Part shown: positions 1-12,095 of the stretch, piece after piece
Numbering within the stretch: the stretch's first letter is position 1
Layout: each line of letters starts with the position of its first letter
NCBI GenBank assembly: GCA_019426215.1
Contig: CM033402.1
Coordinates: 20,341,104 to 20,405,103, forward strand
Source: Buddleja alternifolia
Lineage: Eukaryota; Streptophyta; Magnoliopsida; Lamiales; Scrophulariaceae
Length of the DNA: 64,000 bases
Reading direction: 5' to 3'
The notes under the pieces: model-generated
What the model was told of the DNA's origin: nothing
Databases searched by the model: none
Seen by the model: the letters and a program-made list of their open reading frames with translations, nothing else
Made by a program: the position numbers and the translations under genes

Positions 1-3000
1 CAAGAATAATAACCAAGTTAAAGAGTACTACACATAGTTGAATACAGGTCTTGTTACTGCTAAATCAAGCAAGAAATGCAGAGTAAGTGAAGAATGATGT
101 ACACTGAAAAGTTTTATAACTATTTCGCATTCTGCTTATACAAGTAAAAAAGATAATCACACAATATTAACTTTTTTGATTTTGTACCACGAATCAGCAT
201 GAGAGCCGTCTCTCCGTCGACTTAAACACAAAACTGTGCAATTTGTTCTGCGGATCATAAGAGAAATAGAAATAAACATTTTCAAACTTACTGCCTCATA
301 TCATAAGAGAAACAGAAAAGAAGGAACTGCCAAAAGAATCGACTGCCTCAAAGTGATATAATTCATCTACTCTTTTTCCATTTATCTTACGAGAATGAGG
401 AACATTGTAGCAACTGTATATATCATCCTTTCCATCCCAAAATATTAGCTGAATTTTTCAATGACCAATCAATTTTTTATTTTTTTTGCATTGCAATATA
501 TAAAGAATTGAACGGCTAAACGCTTGAATTATATTAATCTGCACTGAAAGTTTACAATACAAGAATGTAACAAAAACAACATAGTGTGTGATCAAAACAG
601 ATTACTGTAGAAAATGTAGCCGTAAAAGTGGGATAAAGAGAGTACATCTTCAAATTAGCTGGAAGGCAAAACGCATCCATGAATTTTATGTGGTTATTTA
701 TTTATTTATTTTTGGAAAATTAGAAGCCAGTTCTTCAGTGTTCCACCCAATTACAATTATCAGGCTTTTATATATCGTTCATCGCGTATGTGGACAAATC
801 GTTAACTTATTGAGTTATATCAAGCGTCAATTATCAGAAGATAGATTTCACTGCACCATATTCCTGTCAATTACTCTAAAAGTCTAATTAACATATAAGA
901 GATTGAGAAAGTACACGCATAATATACAGTCGAGGTATATAATTTTGACAGTAGATATTTTAAATAGCGCTGGCTGAACAAGCAGTTTCACCAATTATAC
1001 AGAGTATGTGAAACCCATAATGCAGTATAAAATACAAAAAATATCGGTTAAACAAGCACATCATAATAAATTTACCTTTCTTCTCTGCCCTTCTGCTAGA
1101 TAAGACATTTTAGGACTCACATAATTACGAAACAATATATTCTAGAGCAGTTATAAAAACATTGAAAGGTTCATTGTCAAAGAAACATTTTCAGTCTTTA
1201 GAAGAAAATCCAAGCGCTCAATGCAACTAAGCTTAAAAATTCTTTGGCAGAATTCCCAGCAAAATTTTGAAAATAAAGGAACAGTAAATATTATTATTTC
1301 AATTTTCATATCTGAAAGTAAAGTGATAGTAAATATAAATTTTCAACAATGAGTACTAAAAGTGGCTACTTAATATATTATAAGCTACCATACTAAAAAA
1401 TAACAAAATACAAAAACCAGTAATACACCCAAGTAATCATATTGATGTGTACAAGAGTTCGCTATAATATTCTTTGTTGAAGCAAAATTTGAAGTATCTA
1501 ATATAGACAGATAAATACAAGAAATCTTGAGCATGCATCACCTGCTATGACAATTTCTTCCAGATTTAAAGGTGCTATGACGAACCCACGACGTTGTGTC
1601 TAAATGTAGTTGAAAAATAACATTTTTTACGGAAATCTTAAGGAATATACATCTATATTTGTCTTCTTTACAAGTAAGGTTTTCAAAACATTGATAGTTT
1701 CTACTTAAGAAGGTAACCCTAAGAGTTATCACATTGTAAAACCACTACGAAGATGGACACCGAGCCCACCAATATCAAAGATGAAAGTCAACTACTGATT
1801 AGAGATTTCTGTTAATTACTTAATCAATACATTGATATGGACCGATATCATCAACATCATAAAGTTCTAAAAATGAAATCACCACAGAAAAATTCCTCTC
1901 AAACTTTCATCTTCTAGAAGATACTGATAAAAACCCCAAATGATAGCTAAAGAGAACAAATCATTTTGGTAGCTTCTTTGACATATAATATCATTTTTGA
2001 AAAACATAACAAACAAGTCTTGAAGCCTCTACTTTAACAAAATTTGTGCAATGCACAACAAATACTTTCTCGGACAGTAAATAGACTGATGTTTTAGACA
2101 TAATGCATGAGTAGCATCACTTTTCCCGGAGAATAATCCAAAAATACTTTATCTCACAACTGTATCCAAGTAATTGACTAGAAAACACAACACAAAAAGT
2201 AAACTATGAATTAGTTTTAAGGTTCAAAGCATATATTCACATTGATCAACCAAACTCAAGCAACAACAATCTATCAAATAAACTAGCTCCCCGAATTTGC
2301 TTTCCAACAAACAACATTGTATAGATATTTCCACCATTTAATTATAACAATAAGGCACTATGAGTTGGTTGTTCATAAGAATAGTTTTCTATTTTCATAA
2401 GTGTTGAAGCAACAACAGGACTGGCTTTGATAAGTGTCAAATAAACGATGTCAATAGATCACCTTTACTTACTGCTGATATCAGCAACAATCTTGGAGTG
2501 ACACACACATGATGTGTCAATAAAAAGACTTCAACACCCGTTTCTTGTTCATTTTTTAAGAAAATTAATCAAATCCTATATGAGAAGGTATTTTAAAGGA
2601 AAAAAAGGGCTAAAATATAACCTAATGAGGACTGCTTACATCCTCGTCTATTACCTTCTGAACTTTTCATACATTTAAATCAATCATATTCTTGTAATAT
2701 CTCCATATACTAGTATCAGCATACTCTGACATTACGATTACTCTCATTGTAGAAGTAACGAGTCCTCAACCCTCTAATTGCTATTCTTCAGATGAATGTT
2801 GGGCTTTCGACATTTGCACACAGCTTAAACCACTAGATAACTGGCAATGCAGTTACTATAGCACACAATCTAATCAGAACAACCACTAAATTCATATAAC
2901 TAAAGGAATGTATTAGTAAGTAAATGTGTGTGCATAATTATCACTTAATACATGGAGTTCCTCAAGTACTCGGTTTCACTTAAAAAGGAAATTGGTCTTT

Positions 3001-3424
3001 TTCTTCAAACACCCACCGGTTGTTCTTTATTTCTCCACTGCTATTTCAACTCCTAATACAATCTATGAACTCAACGCCCCTTCTCATGTCATCGTTGTCA
3101 TTGTTGATTTAATTAAGCAGCAATAAACAAGAACAACTCAGCGTATTTTCTAGCGCCACAACATAAACGAAAGTATGGAAGCAAAGCTAGAAACAAACAA
3201 TTAATTAGGGATCTCACTTGAACCCATTTTAATTTGCATCTTCTACCAAAATCGAACTAACTGAAAAACAAAATTCTCAATCCAAGCTGATGGTGAAAAA
3301 TTTTCATTAACACATAAAGTGATCAATACCACCACAAAACATTCAATATATCATAAAGACAACATTTAAACATTGCAAGGCAGAACGAACAAACAATTAA
3401 AAAGATAGAATTTTGAAGTTTTAC
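1..3424 (-). other. AT-rich stretch, probably intron of the ALP1-like gene
   Basis: No long reading frame, tRNA, rRNA or transposon terminus was recognised on either strand. It lies directly downstream, in the minus direction, of a good splice donor that ends the ALP1-like first exon at 3425. The simplest reading is that all of it belongs to the first intron and that the remaining exons lie left of base 1. A small minus-strand frame at 1538-1732 resembles nothing I know and is probably chance. The alternative is that the exon is an orphan fragment and this is plain intergenic DNA. Confidence 0.4.
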
Positions 3425-3554
3425 CAGTAATTTTCCTTGATAGCACATCCCACCAGTCAACAGAGCCCTCCTCAGAAGACCCAGAAACCAAAGATTTTTC
3501 TTCAGCTTTGTTCTCCACTTTCCTTTTCTTTTTGTTCCCTCTTACAGGTCCCAT
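3425..3554 (-). CDS. ALP1-like (domesticated Harbinger transposase) protein, first coding exon
   Basis: The exon starts with ATG at 3554 and encodes about 43 residues. It opens with MGPVRGNKKKRKVENKAEEK, has a short serine/glutamate stretch, and then VDWWDVLSRKITG. That basic start followed by a DWWD...S+(R/K)I segment is the N-terminus of plant ALP1-like / HARBI1-like proteins. These are DDE nucleases derived from PIF/Harbinger transposases, and Arabidopsis ALP1 is associated with PRC2. The exon ends at a donor (ATTACTG|GTAAAA). An upstream in-frame ATG at 3566 (MCGL) is less likely because the family begins MGP. The DDE nuclease domain would lie further along the minus strand and is not in the window, so this is a partial gene. 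Family assignment rests on memory of the N-terminal signature only. Confidence 0.66.
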
Positions 3555-3566
3555 CAATCCACACAA

Positions 3567-4166
3567 ATAAAACCCAATTCAATAAATACCTAGAAACCTC
3601 ACTAATTTTTAATACAACCAAAAAAATTAAAAAAGAACTTTGTTAGAATTCAAATATAACTCGTACCCATTTGTTATAAAGCAAGATTGAATGCTATGGA
3701 CATACAGAGATCATGAACAAGCAATAGAAACAAAGAACATGCAAGAAACACAAACATACATGTATCTGATATGTATATATATATATAGGTGATTAGCTAC
3801 AGTGTGTCAATGGGGTGTGTGTGTGAGTGAGTGTGTGCGTTTTTTGGTATTTTTGTAGCATGCAAATTGGAAAAAAGTAAATAGAGGAGCAGGGGCAGAG
3901 ATGCTTTAAAGGGAAGTTACAAGAAATCAGAACAAATACATAAATTTTTGGGTTAGTGTTTATGTTTAAGACAACGTGCAAAAACAAATGAGAGCTGTGG
4001 ACATTGGTCGAGGCTGGGAAGACTATACTTACATTACATGGGGGGTGAAACTAAAATTTTCACCGTGACTGAGAGACAGAGAGAAAGAGAAAGAGAGAAA
4101 TAGAAGGAAAAAGAGAAAAAGGTTACCTCAATATGATTAATATGCTACTATTACTAACAAGATTTG

Positions 4167-4169
<3 letters not shown>
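3567..4169. other. Upstream region of the ALP1-like gene, with GT-rich and purine-rich simple repeats
   Basis: This non-coding stretch would hold the promoter and 5' leader of the minus-strand ALP1-like gene. It contains a short TA run near 3775-3787, a GT-rich tract (about 3814-3840) and a GA-rich tract (about 4073-4120). No clear TATA box could be assigned with confidence. Confidence 0.35.

Positions 4170-4201
<32 letters not shown>
4170..4201. repeat. (TA)n microsatellite
   Basis: About 16 uninterrupted AT dinucleotides are visible in the sequence. Confidence 0.95.
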
Positions 4202-4203
<2 letters not shown>

Positions 4204-4331
4204 CTCATGACGCTGTACTTTTTATATTTTGACTTACCATGGGATGGAATAATCATAAAGAAAAATGAGAATAGAGAAGAAATATAATGCTTTAACAAGC
4301 TATTGCGATATTACTAATGGGATTATGGCAA

Positions 4332-4335
<4 letters not shown>

Positions 4336-4365
<30 letters not shown>
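4336..4365. repeat. (TA)n microsatellite
   Basis: About 15 AT dinucleotides, a second TA tract 135 bp after the first. Confidence 0.9.
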
Positions 4366-4368
<3 letters not shown>

Positions 4369-4399
4369 CACGTTGTACTCATTTACTGAGAAGTCAACG

Positions 4400-4561
4400 T
4401 TTAACATATTGTTAAAAAATTTCGTTAAATTTTTATTAAGATGACAAATTATTGAAATATGATGCATGTTCCGCTATAATTTTAACATATTGTTAAAATC
4501 TTTCGTTAAAATTTCATCCAGATAACAAATTGTTGGCATATGATGCATGTTCCGCAATAAT
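4400..4561 (+). repeat. Tandem duplication, two 81-bp copies
   Basis: Both halves begin TTTAACATATTGTTAAAA and both contain ATATGATGCATGTTCCGC. The copies start at 4400 and 4481 and differ at several positions. No coding content is apparent. Confidence 0.85.
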
Positions 4562-5272
4562 TATGATGATATCATTCACATCTTGCAATTATTTTCTTAT
4601 TTAGAAAAGTAAAGGAATTTAATGGCATTTATTCGAAACACTATATTGCTAAATTTTGTTGTCGTTGCACAAAATTTGTAGACAAGACGACAAAATTAAA
4701 AGCTTATTAAGTATTGAATTTTTTATTGCAGATGATAAATAGTTTGTATCCCATTACGTATTTGCAAGATATCACTACAACCTTATTTATTCTTGTACTT
4801 GATAAATATTTTTTATAAAGAAAGACAAAAGAATCATTTGCTTTTACTGAAAAAATAGTGCTCCTACTTTTTAAACTGTTTTTGTGCGGCATATAAAACT
4901 AAAACCCTAAATTCATTTTTTGTTTCCAAAAAAACAAAAACTACTTTCATGTTATGTATGTAAATACTAATTTATATAATTGCATTGCTCTCATGGCCAA
5001 ACGTCAAATAATTAGAAATGACTATTATTCCTGGATCCGGTTGCACAATCAAGTGGGATGAACAACTACTTGTAGATCCTCCCCTTTCGAACAAGTTGAT
5101 AAATTTTTGGATCTCTTACTATTTACAATATTTAACAAGTCAAGTTAACCTTACAGAGTTTAATTACAACGGGTAGAAAAGTATCGTTTAGGTCAATGTG
5201 TTATACTAGAGGTAGAGGGTAAATTCTATTACACCCACTTAACGATATATTAAATTAAGAATACACACGTGG

Positions 5273-5440
5273 TTCTTAGAATTACATCTATTACCTTTGA
5301 CGTTTGTTGTTCTGCAACATTTGCCTCCTTTACTTAGTCTCCATTAGGGTTTTGACTAACGTTGGTGAAAAAATATGATGATATTCTTAAAAATAACCCC
5401 AGATTAATTTTTGATCAACTTTTGGGAATAACAGCCATTG
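5273..5440 (+). repeat. Dispersed repeat, copy 1 (related copy at 7087-7250)
   Basis: It shares a long block with 7087-7250, including AATTACATCTAT, GACGTTTGTTGTT, CCATTAGGGTTTTG and TTAATTTTTGATCAACTTT. Divergence is high, roughly a fifth by eye. The phrases resemble the non-coding ends of MULE-like or other high-copy elements, but no terminal inverted repeat or target duplication was found, so the class is unknown. The stretch on to 6109 shows nothing further that I can name. Confidence 0.6.
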
Positions 5441-6112
5441 GGGTTCTACATAGAAATTTTTTCTTAGACTCTAAGGTTGAAGTGGTTCTACCTTAATTTA
5501 GAATCATTGTATCTTGAGACATTATTGTGTAAACCCATACCACATATAGCAGGCTATAGCGGGGTAAATTTGTGCTAAAAGTTGACCCTCGCCTTGATTC
5601 AATCTTTTTTTCTGTATCAATTCAAATATCAATTAGGAACTTGATTTTAGTTCTAATTTCCAAAACCAGGTTGTTGAACAACAATTAATCTTACAGTTTC
5701 TCATTCCAGTGGAATGTCCAATCCAAATTCCTGTGAAACATCTAGTTCAAATTCCAGTGTAACTTCCTATTCAGATATATTTTTCTAGAAGACGATTGAA
5801 AATACCAACATATAATATATAATATTTAACAAGACAAACTAACCCAAGATAGTATAGGTTTTATTTACAATTAAATTAGTTTGGTTTATAGTAGAAAAGT
5901 ACCATTTACCATTTAGGTCCGGTTGTTATACTAAAGGGGTATATTATATCTTAATTGATATGAGAAAAATACTCATACACAAAACTCAACTGAGGCCCGT
6001 TTTGATGTCTCGGAACGAAAAATAATCAGGTCGCAATTCATATGGGCACAAGTTTCGACTCCGAATGCAACAGGCCGGAGTGTCTAATTGGGATTGCAAG
6101 GTCGAATACATA

Positions 6113-6590
6113 GGCTTTTTTTGTTTGTGTTTTCATTATACTTTTTTTTATTTTCATTTTTATGTGAAATTGGATACACACTTTACACTGTTTTTAACTG
6201 AAAATATTCTCATTTTCATTCTTGTTTTTACGTTCCGGAAAAATTTCAATCATTTATTTAAAATTACATTTCACATCACTTATCTCATATTTTCTCTCTC
6301 ATCCACCCATCACCATCATCTCTCTCCTTTCTCATCCACCCATCACCATCCTCTCTCTCCTCTCTCTCTCTCTCTCATCAATATTCAACATCAAATCCAA
6401 TACTATTCATCTAATGATTATTTTTCAATCATTTCACACATTATACTCACAAATTCAACCATTTTAAAAAACACAACCAAACACACATATTTTTTTCACT
6501 TTTCTCACACGAAAATCAAAAAACACGTTCTCCCATACATTTTAAAAAATAACGGTTGAAAATGAAATGAAAACACATCCAAACAAAGCC
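6113..6590. mobile_element. Tourist-like MITE (PIF/Harbinger type)
   Basis: The ends are inverted repeats. The left end begins GGCTTT...GTTTGTGTTTTCATT, and the right end, read on the minus strand, begins GGCTTTGTTTGGATGTG followed by TTTTCATT. Both are flanked by ATA (6110-6112 and 6591-6593), a 3-bp target duplication as expected for PIF/Harbinger MITEs, although that family usually targets TTA/TAA. The interior holds CT-rich repeats around an ATCCACCCATCACCATC duplication. The open frame across it is low-complexity and not a gene. A hAT relative is less likely because no 8-bp duplication was seen. Confidence 0.6.
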
Positions 6591-6593
6591 ATA

Positions 6594-7050
6594 GTGTTCA
6601 ACTGTGTTCAACCTTGCAGGTCATTATGTGTTCGATGTTCGACTTCACTGTTCACGTGGTCGAACATTATGCGTTCAACCTCCACATTGATGCTCTAGCT
6701 TCTGCGTTGATTGAGATTAGCCACAACATGAGCCATCCACGACTCCTTATCACTGACATTGTCACCACGTTCTGACTAATGTGAAAGTTGCAACCGAGGC
6801 AATAAGATTGATGAGCGGAGTTGTCCACGTGACAAGCAAGAGTTAGAAAAATTGAGGACTATAAATAGGACTGTGAGACTCAATATAGGATGTTTGGTAT
6901 TTGGAGAGAAGACATATTGTACACCTGAGTAATTATGTTCTATACTTCTATTAGCAATAAAATGGCTTCCTAGTCTTACTTTTCGTTGATTATTCTTGTT
7001 CTTTGAGATTACCTTGAGGTTTGTATATACGATATCAGATGTTATATACC
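6594..7050 (+). repeat. Possible LTR relic (copia-type)
   Basis: The stretch has the layout of a retrotransposon LTR. A TATA-like ACTATAAATAGG lies near 6859, an AATAAAATGG polyadenylation-type signal near 6955, and then a degenerate GATATCAGA near 7032 that could be the remains of a TGGTATCAGAGC tRNA-Met primer site. No paired LTR or coding region is present, so this is a weak call. Confidence 0.35.
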
Positions 7051-7086
7051 CTTTGCAATAGGTTAAAATAACAATTAGATATCTGT

Positions 7087-7250
7087 TTCTTGGGAATTAC
7101 ATCTATACCCCTGACGTTTGTTGTTGTCCAACACTTACCTTCTTTCATTGGTCACCATTAGGGTTTTGGTAGACTTCGGTAAAAAAATATGATGATATCC
7201 ACAAAATGTCCCCAAATTAATTTTTGATCAACTTTCACATGATAGCCATT
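7087..7250 (+). repeat. Dispersed repeat, copy 2 (related copy at 5273-5440)
   Basis: Direct-orientation counterpart of the repeat at 5273-5440, with the same ordered blocks (AATTACATCTAT, GACGTTTGTTGTT, ATTAGGGTTTTGGT, TTTTTGATCAACTTT). The two copies could be remnants of two insertions of one family or the ends of a larger, decayed insertion. Neither could be shown. Confidence 0.6.
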
Positions 7251-7682
7251 ATGATAGCCATTTGAACTTAAATGTAAACACTTTCACTATTAGAAGGGGA
7301 ATTTATGTAAGATCAATGAAATTTTTCTGTTTCGATAAATATGACACTTTAGTTATGGTGAATTTGTTACCTATGCAACTCTAGCCTAAAAATAACATGT
7401 TTTGTGAAATTATGTGCAAATTCTTCTTTTCATTAATACTTATTAGGCTATCATAATGATGTGAGAGGGAAACTCTCTTTCCGTTAATAATTACTAAGTT
7501 ATAGTGATGAATTGAGTGATAAACCTATTTCTCGATACTTATTTAGTTATCGCGGACAATAGAAAGTGAAAAGTATTTTAACCTTTTTTTAATGAAGTAA
7601 ATAATCCTATTTCTAAAAAAAATTATATAGAATAGTTTATTAATCTAGACTGCGATAGAAGTGATATGACTGTAACAATGGA

Positions 7683-7925
7683 GTTTGAACAACTTTGTTT
7701 TTTGCACATTTTTATCCAAACTGTTTTTTGTTTACATTTTTTTTATCCAAACTTGGTGTTTTTTTACACTTTTTTATCTAACTCCATCGTATGTGTTGAA
7801 ATTCCAATGAAATATTCTACCAGAATATGCTAATAGATAGAAAAGTGTAAAGCCCATGGAGTTGAGATAAAAAAGTGTAGCTTAAAATAGTTTAGATAAA
7901 AAAGTGTAAAAACACGCAAAGTTCG
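7683..7925. repeat. Inverted-repeat MITE-like sequence
   Basis: The left part repeats a phrase ending in TTTTTTATC(T/C)AA (for example TTTTTACACTTTTTTATC). The right part carries the complement (GATAAAAAAGTGTAAAAAC), so the segment can fold back on itself. Exact ends and target duplication are not resolved. The neighbouring 7251-7682 and 7926-8373 contain nothing I can assign. Confidence 0.4.
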
Positions 7926-8373
7926 GGTGAGTAATAGTTTTTACCCCTTTTATTAATCAGCTAATTGATGAATATGTTGACAATTATTTAAATACTAAAG
8001 ATATTTGAATTAGGATGAAAACATGCATTGGATATATATCAAATACATGAAAGCAGAGAGAAACAAGAAAAGAGGGGTTTGAATGTTTCTAACTCCTCAA
8101 TGGGATGACTACTAAGTTTAAAAATACCTTAGTGGGTGCCACCTCTTCAGTCTCAGGACTCAATGTTTTCTCTTCTTCTTGTTTCTTTGTCCACTAGAGT
8201 CAAAGAAACATATGTCCTAACTTGTTCTTGTCTTAGCCAAAATTCTTTATAAGTTCCTTCCTAGTACTCATGGAACTTAAAAGCTTCTCAATTCAAGGTG
8301 TGGTACCCATAGAGGTGTGGTGATGAGTATATGAGACTAGGAAAATTGTGTTAAACACCGTTGGACCAGAATT

Positions 8374-9679
8374 TGATAAGCTCGTATTTTACGCCTTTTA
8401 GGCGCCTCTTTTCTTGTATTTTGATGAGTTCTTGAGTGTATTTATGCCACATATGCTTTGATTTTGTGATTGGTTGTGTTTTTATAGGTTATTTGAGAAT
8501 TGGAGCAAAAATGAATAAAAAGATCAAAGAAGTTCTCAAAATACTCCTTTAGCCACGGCTATGAAGACCCTTAGCCATGGTGATCATGAAGGAACCTTTG
8601 TACTTTGAAGATATGAAGTTACCAAGGCTAAAATAGGCAAAAAAACGTGAACAACAGATTTTAGCCGTGGCTACCGTCTTTTTAGCCGCGGCTAAGGGCC
8701 GATTTTAGCATCTATAAATACGCGTTATTAGGTCAAAATTCAGGACTTTTGCCCACTTTTGAGGGTTTGACACTTTGAAACACACCAAGAGGGTTGAGAG
8801 AAGTCTGGGGAACAAGAAGAACACGAGGATACTCCATCTTTGTCTACGAAGACGGAGAATTCAAGCAAGATCTATCAAGAAACGTTATTAGGGAGTTTTA
8901 ATTTCATGCTTTTAAATTTGTTTTCATTGAACATGTCTTTCAAGATGAATTATCTCTTTTCTTTTACGATTATGACTTAATTTCCCTTTGATTGAGGCCA
9001 TGTGAAATCCAATTATTATGTTTGATTTATGAGTATTATTTTTTTGGATTAAATTTGTTTTGGGTTATGTGTTTAATATTTGTTCTTAATGCTTATGATT
9101 GCTTAGCTACCAATCGTATGAATTTGTGCTTAGTTTTGAGACCGAGAGGAGATAAACTAGGGATGCATCTAGGTATTAAACACCACAACGTAAAATTGAC
9201 TAGAGATAGATTCGATTTCCTTGTGTGTGCTTTCCGTGAAAACGGGAAATTCCATGAATCTTTGTAATGCGTTTTCATTAATTTGAATTTCATATAGAGA
9301 TATAGAAATCGTTAATGAAAATAGAATTGCTATACCAAGAGATTGGATAGTAAGTAATTTAGGGAATTTCGCCTTAACCTAATCAATCTAATAATCCGGT
9401 AAGATAGAATCGTAGTCAAATTGAATAATTGGTTGAATCATGTGCCTTAATCACTTTTCTCGTTGATTTAATTCAAAGTTGATTTCTCTCATTAGTTGGT
9501 AATTGTTATTTAATATTTTAATTCATAATTCACATCTTTATCTCTTGATTTAACTTAGAATTAGATAACACAATAATTTCAGTACTTAAATACAATTGTC
9601 TCTAGGGTACGATAATCCGGACTTACATCCACTATATTACTTGCACGACCTAGTACACTTGCTAGGATTATGTGTGTCA
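8374..9679 (+). mobile_element. Solo LTR of an Athila-like Ty3/gypsy family
   Basis: The 1306-bp sequence begins TGATAAG and ends TGTGTCA, flanked by identical 5-bp duplications GAATT (8369-8373 and 9680-9684). Its layout parallels the LTRs of the Athila element at 29010. Shared features are the TGATAAG start, the GGGAGTTTTAATT block, GGCCATGTGAA in the middle, and an end of the form CGA(T/C)AA(T/C)CCGGACTT...GTGTCA. A set of short palindromes TAGCC(N)(N)GGCTA lies near 8555-8700. No internal region or second LTR remains, so it is the product of LTR-LTR recombination. It belongs to a different family from the element at 29010 because overall identity is low. Confidence 0.88.
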
Positions 9680-9684
9680 GAATT

Positions 9685-11430
9685 CATGCAAAAGAAGCGA
9701 GGTGAAGGAGATCCCTAGAAGTCGTCCCCTTGCTAGGTCTCATGTGGCATTGAGTTGCTTAGGAAAGATATTCAACCGATAAATATTCTTGTAACTCTTA
9801 ATTTAGAAATGCAAATCTGATGGTACCATATAACCTCACCTATATTGGGATGTCATTAATTCAATTTTTTTCTCGCTGCGCAACGTGCAACATAGGGTCG
9901 ACAATACACAGTTATTGCAACTACTACCACCATATCTTTTTTATAAAATATTCTTATAAGATATTTTTGTGATGATTGATACTATGCTTAAGATGGATGA
10001 GTCCACTGCTGATTTGGTTGGCCTGATGTAGCATGTATCTGTGTAGAAATTGACTTGGTTGCTTCGAGGGAAGAAGAGATTTTTTTGCTCAGTAGGACTA
10101 GATGCTCTTTCGTCTAAAAGCTTGTTTATGTTGGAGTTTCATTGTTAAGTAATTTTTGTCGACACCGTTGGCACATTGTTAGTGACTATTTTGAGGGGGA
10201 AAAAAAACTCTAGCAAAGGTTGGAATTGATAATAACCATGATGTGAACATGGAGGAAAACAAAATTGGTTTGGTAAAAAGACATGGGAAGAAGGTACGAA
10301 CTTCAATTGGTCGGAATTTGAACGTCATTAACATTGGGTTCCAACAGATAGGGCTGGAAGTTTGGGGTTGTTAAGGATTCAGTTCAACAACAAAGGTTTT
10401 ACAACCTCGAAGCAGTAGCTATAGCGATAGTGCCAGAGCGACGGGGTCAGGATCCCAACACCACAACACACACCTTGAGAACCGTGATGCTAGACATTTC
10501 AATTGTTTTCAATTCCTAATTACTTTTGAACCTTAATTTCTTATTTACTCGAAAATGGAAAGAGAAAAAAAAAACGGAGAAAAGTGGGAAAAAAGGAAAG
10601 AAACAAAATAGAAAAGTTTTAGGGTAAATCGCGTAAAATCCCCCTGTATTATGAAAACTTTGCACAAAATTCCCCTACGTAAAAAGAAAAATAGCAAACA
10701 AAACCCCCTGTGTTAGCACTAAATTATGCACGCTTTCCCCTACTGCTTTTCTTCCTTTAAAAAGTACTATCTCCGTCAGTTTTTGTTAGAACGATTGTTA
10801 TACCATTTTGTACAATTGGTCATTTCGATTTATTATGCATTATGTAATACACACATATATATAACATATACTCATGTGTGAATATCTACACACACGGATA
10901 TGTAGCAGGGGAGACTGCTCTTGGTTCTTTTGTGTGTAAAATGAAATCTTTTTTATTTTGATTATAATTGAAAGGGGGCATATGTCTCACAAATTCCAAC
11001 GACAGAGTCAACCAGCTCAATATTCTAACGTAATTGATCAACCGGATCATGAGAAGACCCATTAAAAAAATACATACCCATCTTTTGAATTTGTCTTTTC
11101 TTAGTCTCGTTTTTTTTATTTCATTTAAATAAAGTGATAAGATGACAATCGACAGCCAATGTTGAGGATATCCTAGTGGTGGTGGCAGCGGACCTGAAAT
11201 TTGAGTGGCTTGGTTTTGGTGTTGGATCTGAAAGTGGTTGGGGGTGGTGAAAGACGAATCGAAATTGATTGGGTTATGATGATGGTGGCAATGGCTATGG
11301 GGCTCAATGGAAGATGCTTTTAGCGTGGGATGGGATGTTGTTGGGTGGCGGTGAGTGTTGATTGTTGAGGGTGAGGGTGGATGTGCGCAGACGGGAGGAC
11401 TTGATGGTGGACCGGGGTGAGGGGTGGTGG
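9685..11430. other. Intergenic DNA without recognised gene
   Basis: No convincing reading frame on either strand. Around 10620-10745 is a stretch rich in phrases such as GTAAAATCCCC and AAATTCCCCTA, resembling the ends of high-copy MULE-type elements. 11160-11430 is G/T-rich (GGTGG repeats). The last bases before 11431 continue, after removal of all inserted elements, into 28961-29009 and then 41981 onward. Confidence 0.4.
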
Positions 11431-11488
11431 GAGGAACAAAGGGAAAATTAAATAAACAATATAAAATAAATATAAATTATTAAAATAA

Positions 11489-11640
11489 GGGAAATTGGTG
11501 GAAAATCCCCAAACCCTATTCAGAGTTCAAAATCAGTCTCTACTCCTACTTTACAACTCTGCACTCACTAGTTCCTAATTCAAATTTGTTTAAACTCCCT
11601 AACCCATGTGAAAAGACAAAATTGCCCTTAATTTGAACAA
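11489..11640 (+). repeat. Left terminal inverted repeat of the MULE
   Basis: Pairs with 27060-27203 on the opposite strand. The match is clearest at AAATCC(C/..)CAAACCC, ATTCA, AATCAGTCTC, CTGCACTC and AAAAGACA. It includes the first part of a local tandem duplication (11597-11716, 60-bp period, each copy starting CCCTAA(C/T)CCC). The inner boundary is approximate. Confidence 0.75.
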
Positions 11641-11716
11641 AAAATTACATAATCCTCCCTAATCCCTGTGAAAAGACAAAATTGTCCTTAACTTGAACAA
11701 AAAATTACATGATTCC
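11597..11716 (+). repeat. Tandem duplication, 2 x 60 bp, in the MULE left end
   Basis: The two copies start at 11597 and 11657. Both contain GTGAAAAGACAAAATTG and TTGAACAAAAAATTACAT. The corresponding AAAAGACAGAAATGCCC in the right terminal repeat occurs once, so the duplication is specific to the left end. Confidence 0.85.
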
Positions 11717-12095
11717 CATAAGTGCACTAGTATCTTCCCGCCTTCAACCTGTGTGTTCTCTTCTTCTCAATACGGTGCCTCCTTCTTCACTGTCTTCTCA
11801 AATTCCAGCCGAAAATTTCTCCCAAAATCTATTTCGGCCTTGCCGCCATCGCCTGGGTATTCGATTTCCGCCGAAGTTTGTTCCCTAAATTTCTAACTTT
11901 TCACTTGGAAGCCTCATACCATCGTCGTCGCTCACACCACCACCACCTGGGTATTCGATTTCCACCTCTAATTTTGGATTTGTGAGTGTAGGTGAATCGA
12001 ATTTAGTTAATTTCAATTTTGTCTATTTATGAATTTCAGCTTTGTCTATTTATTTACCCTAATCATTTATGTTAGTTGATCCTTGCAGAGTCTAA

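Noticed and set aside
6065..6559. Open frame of 164 codons, His/Ser/Phe-rich
   Set aside because: It lies inside the Tourist-like MITE, follows CT-rich simple repeats and resembles no protein.
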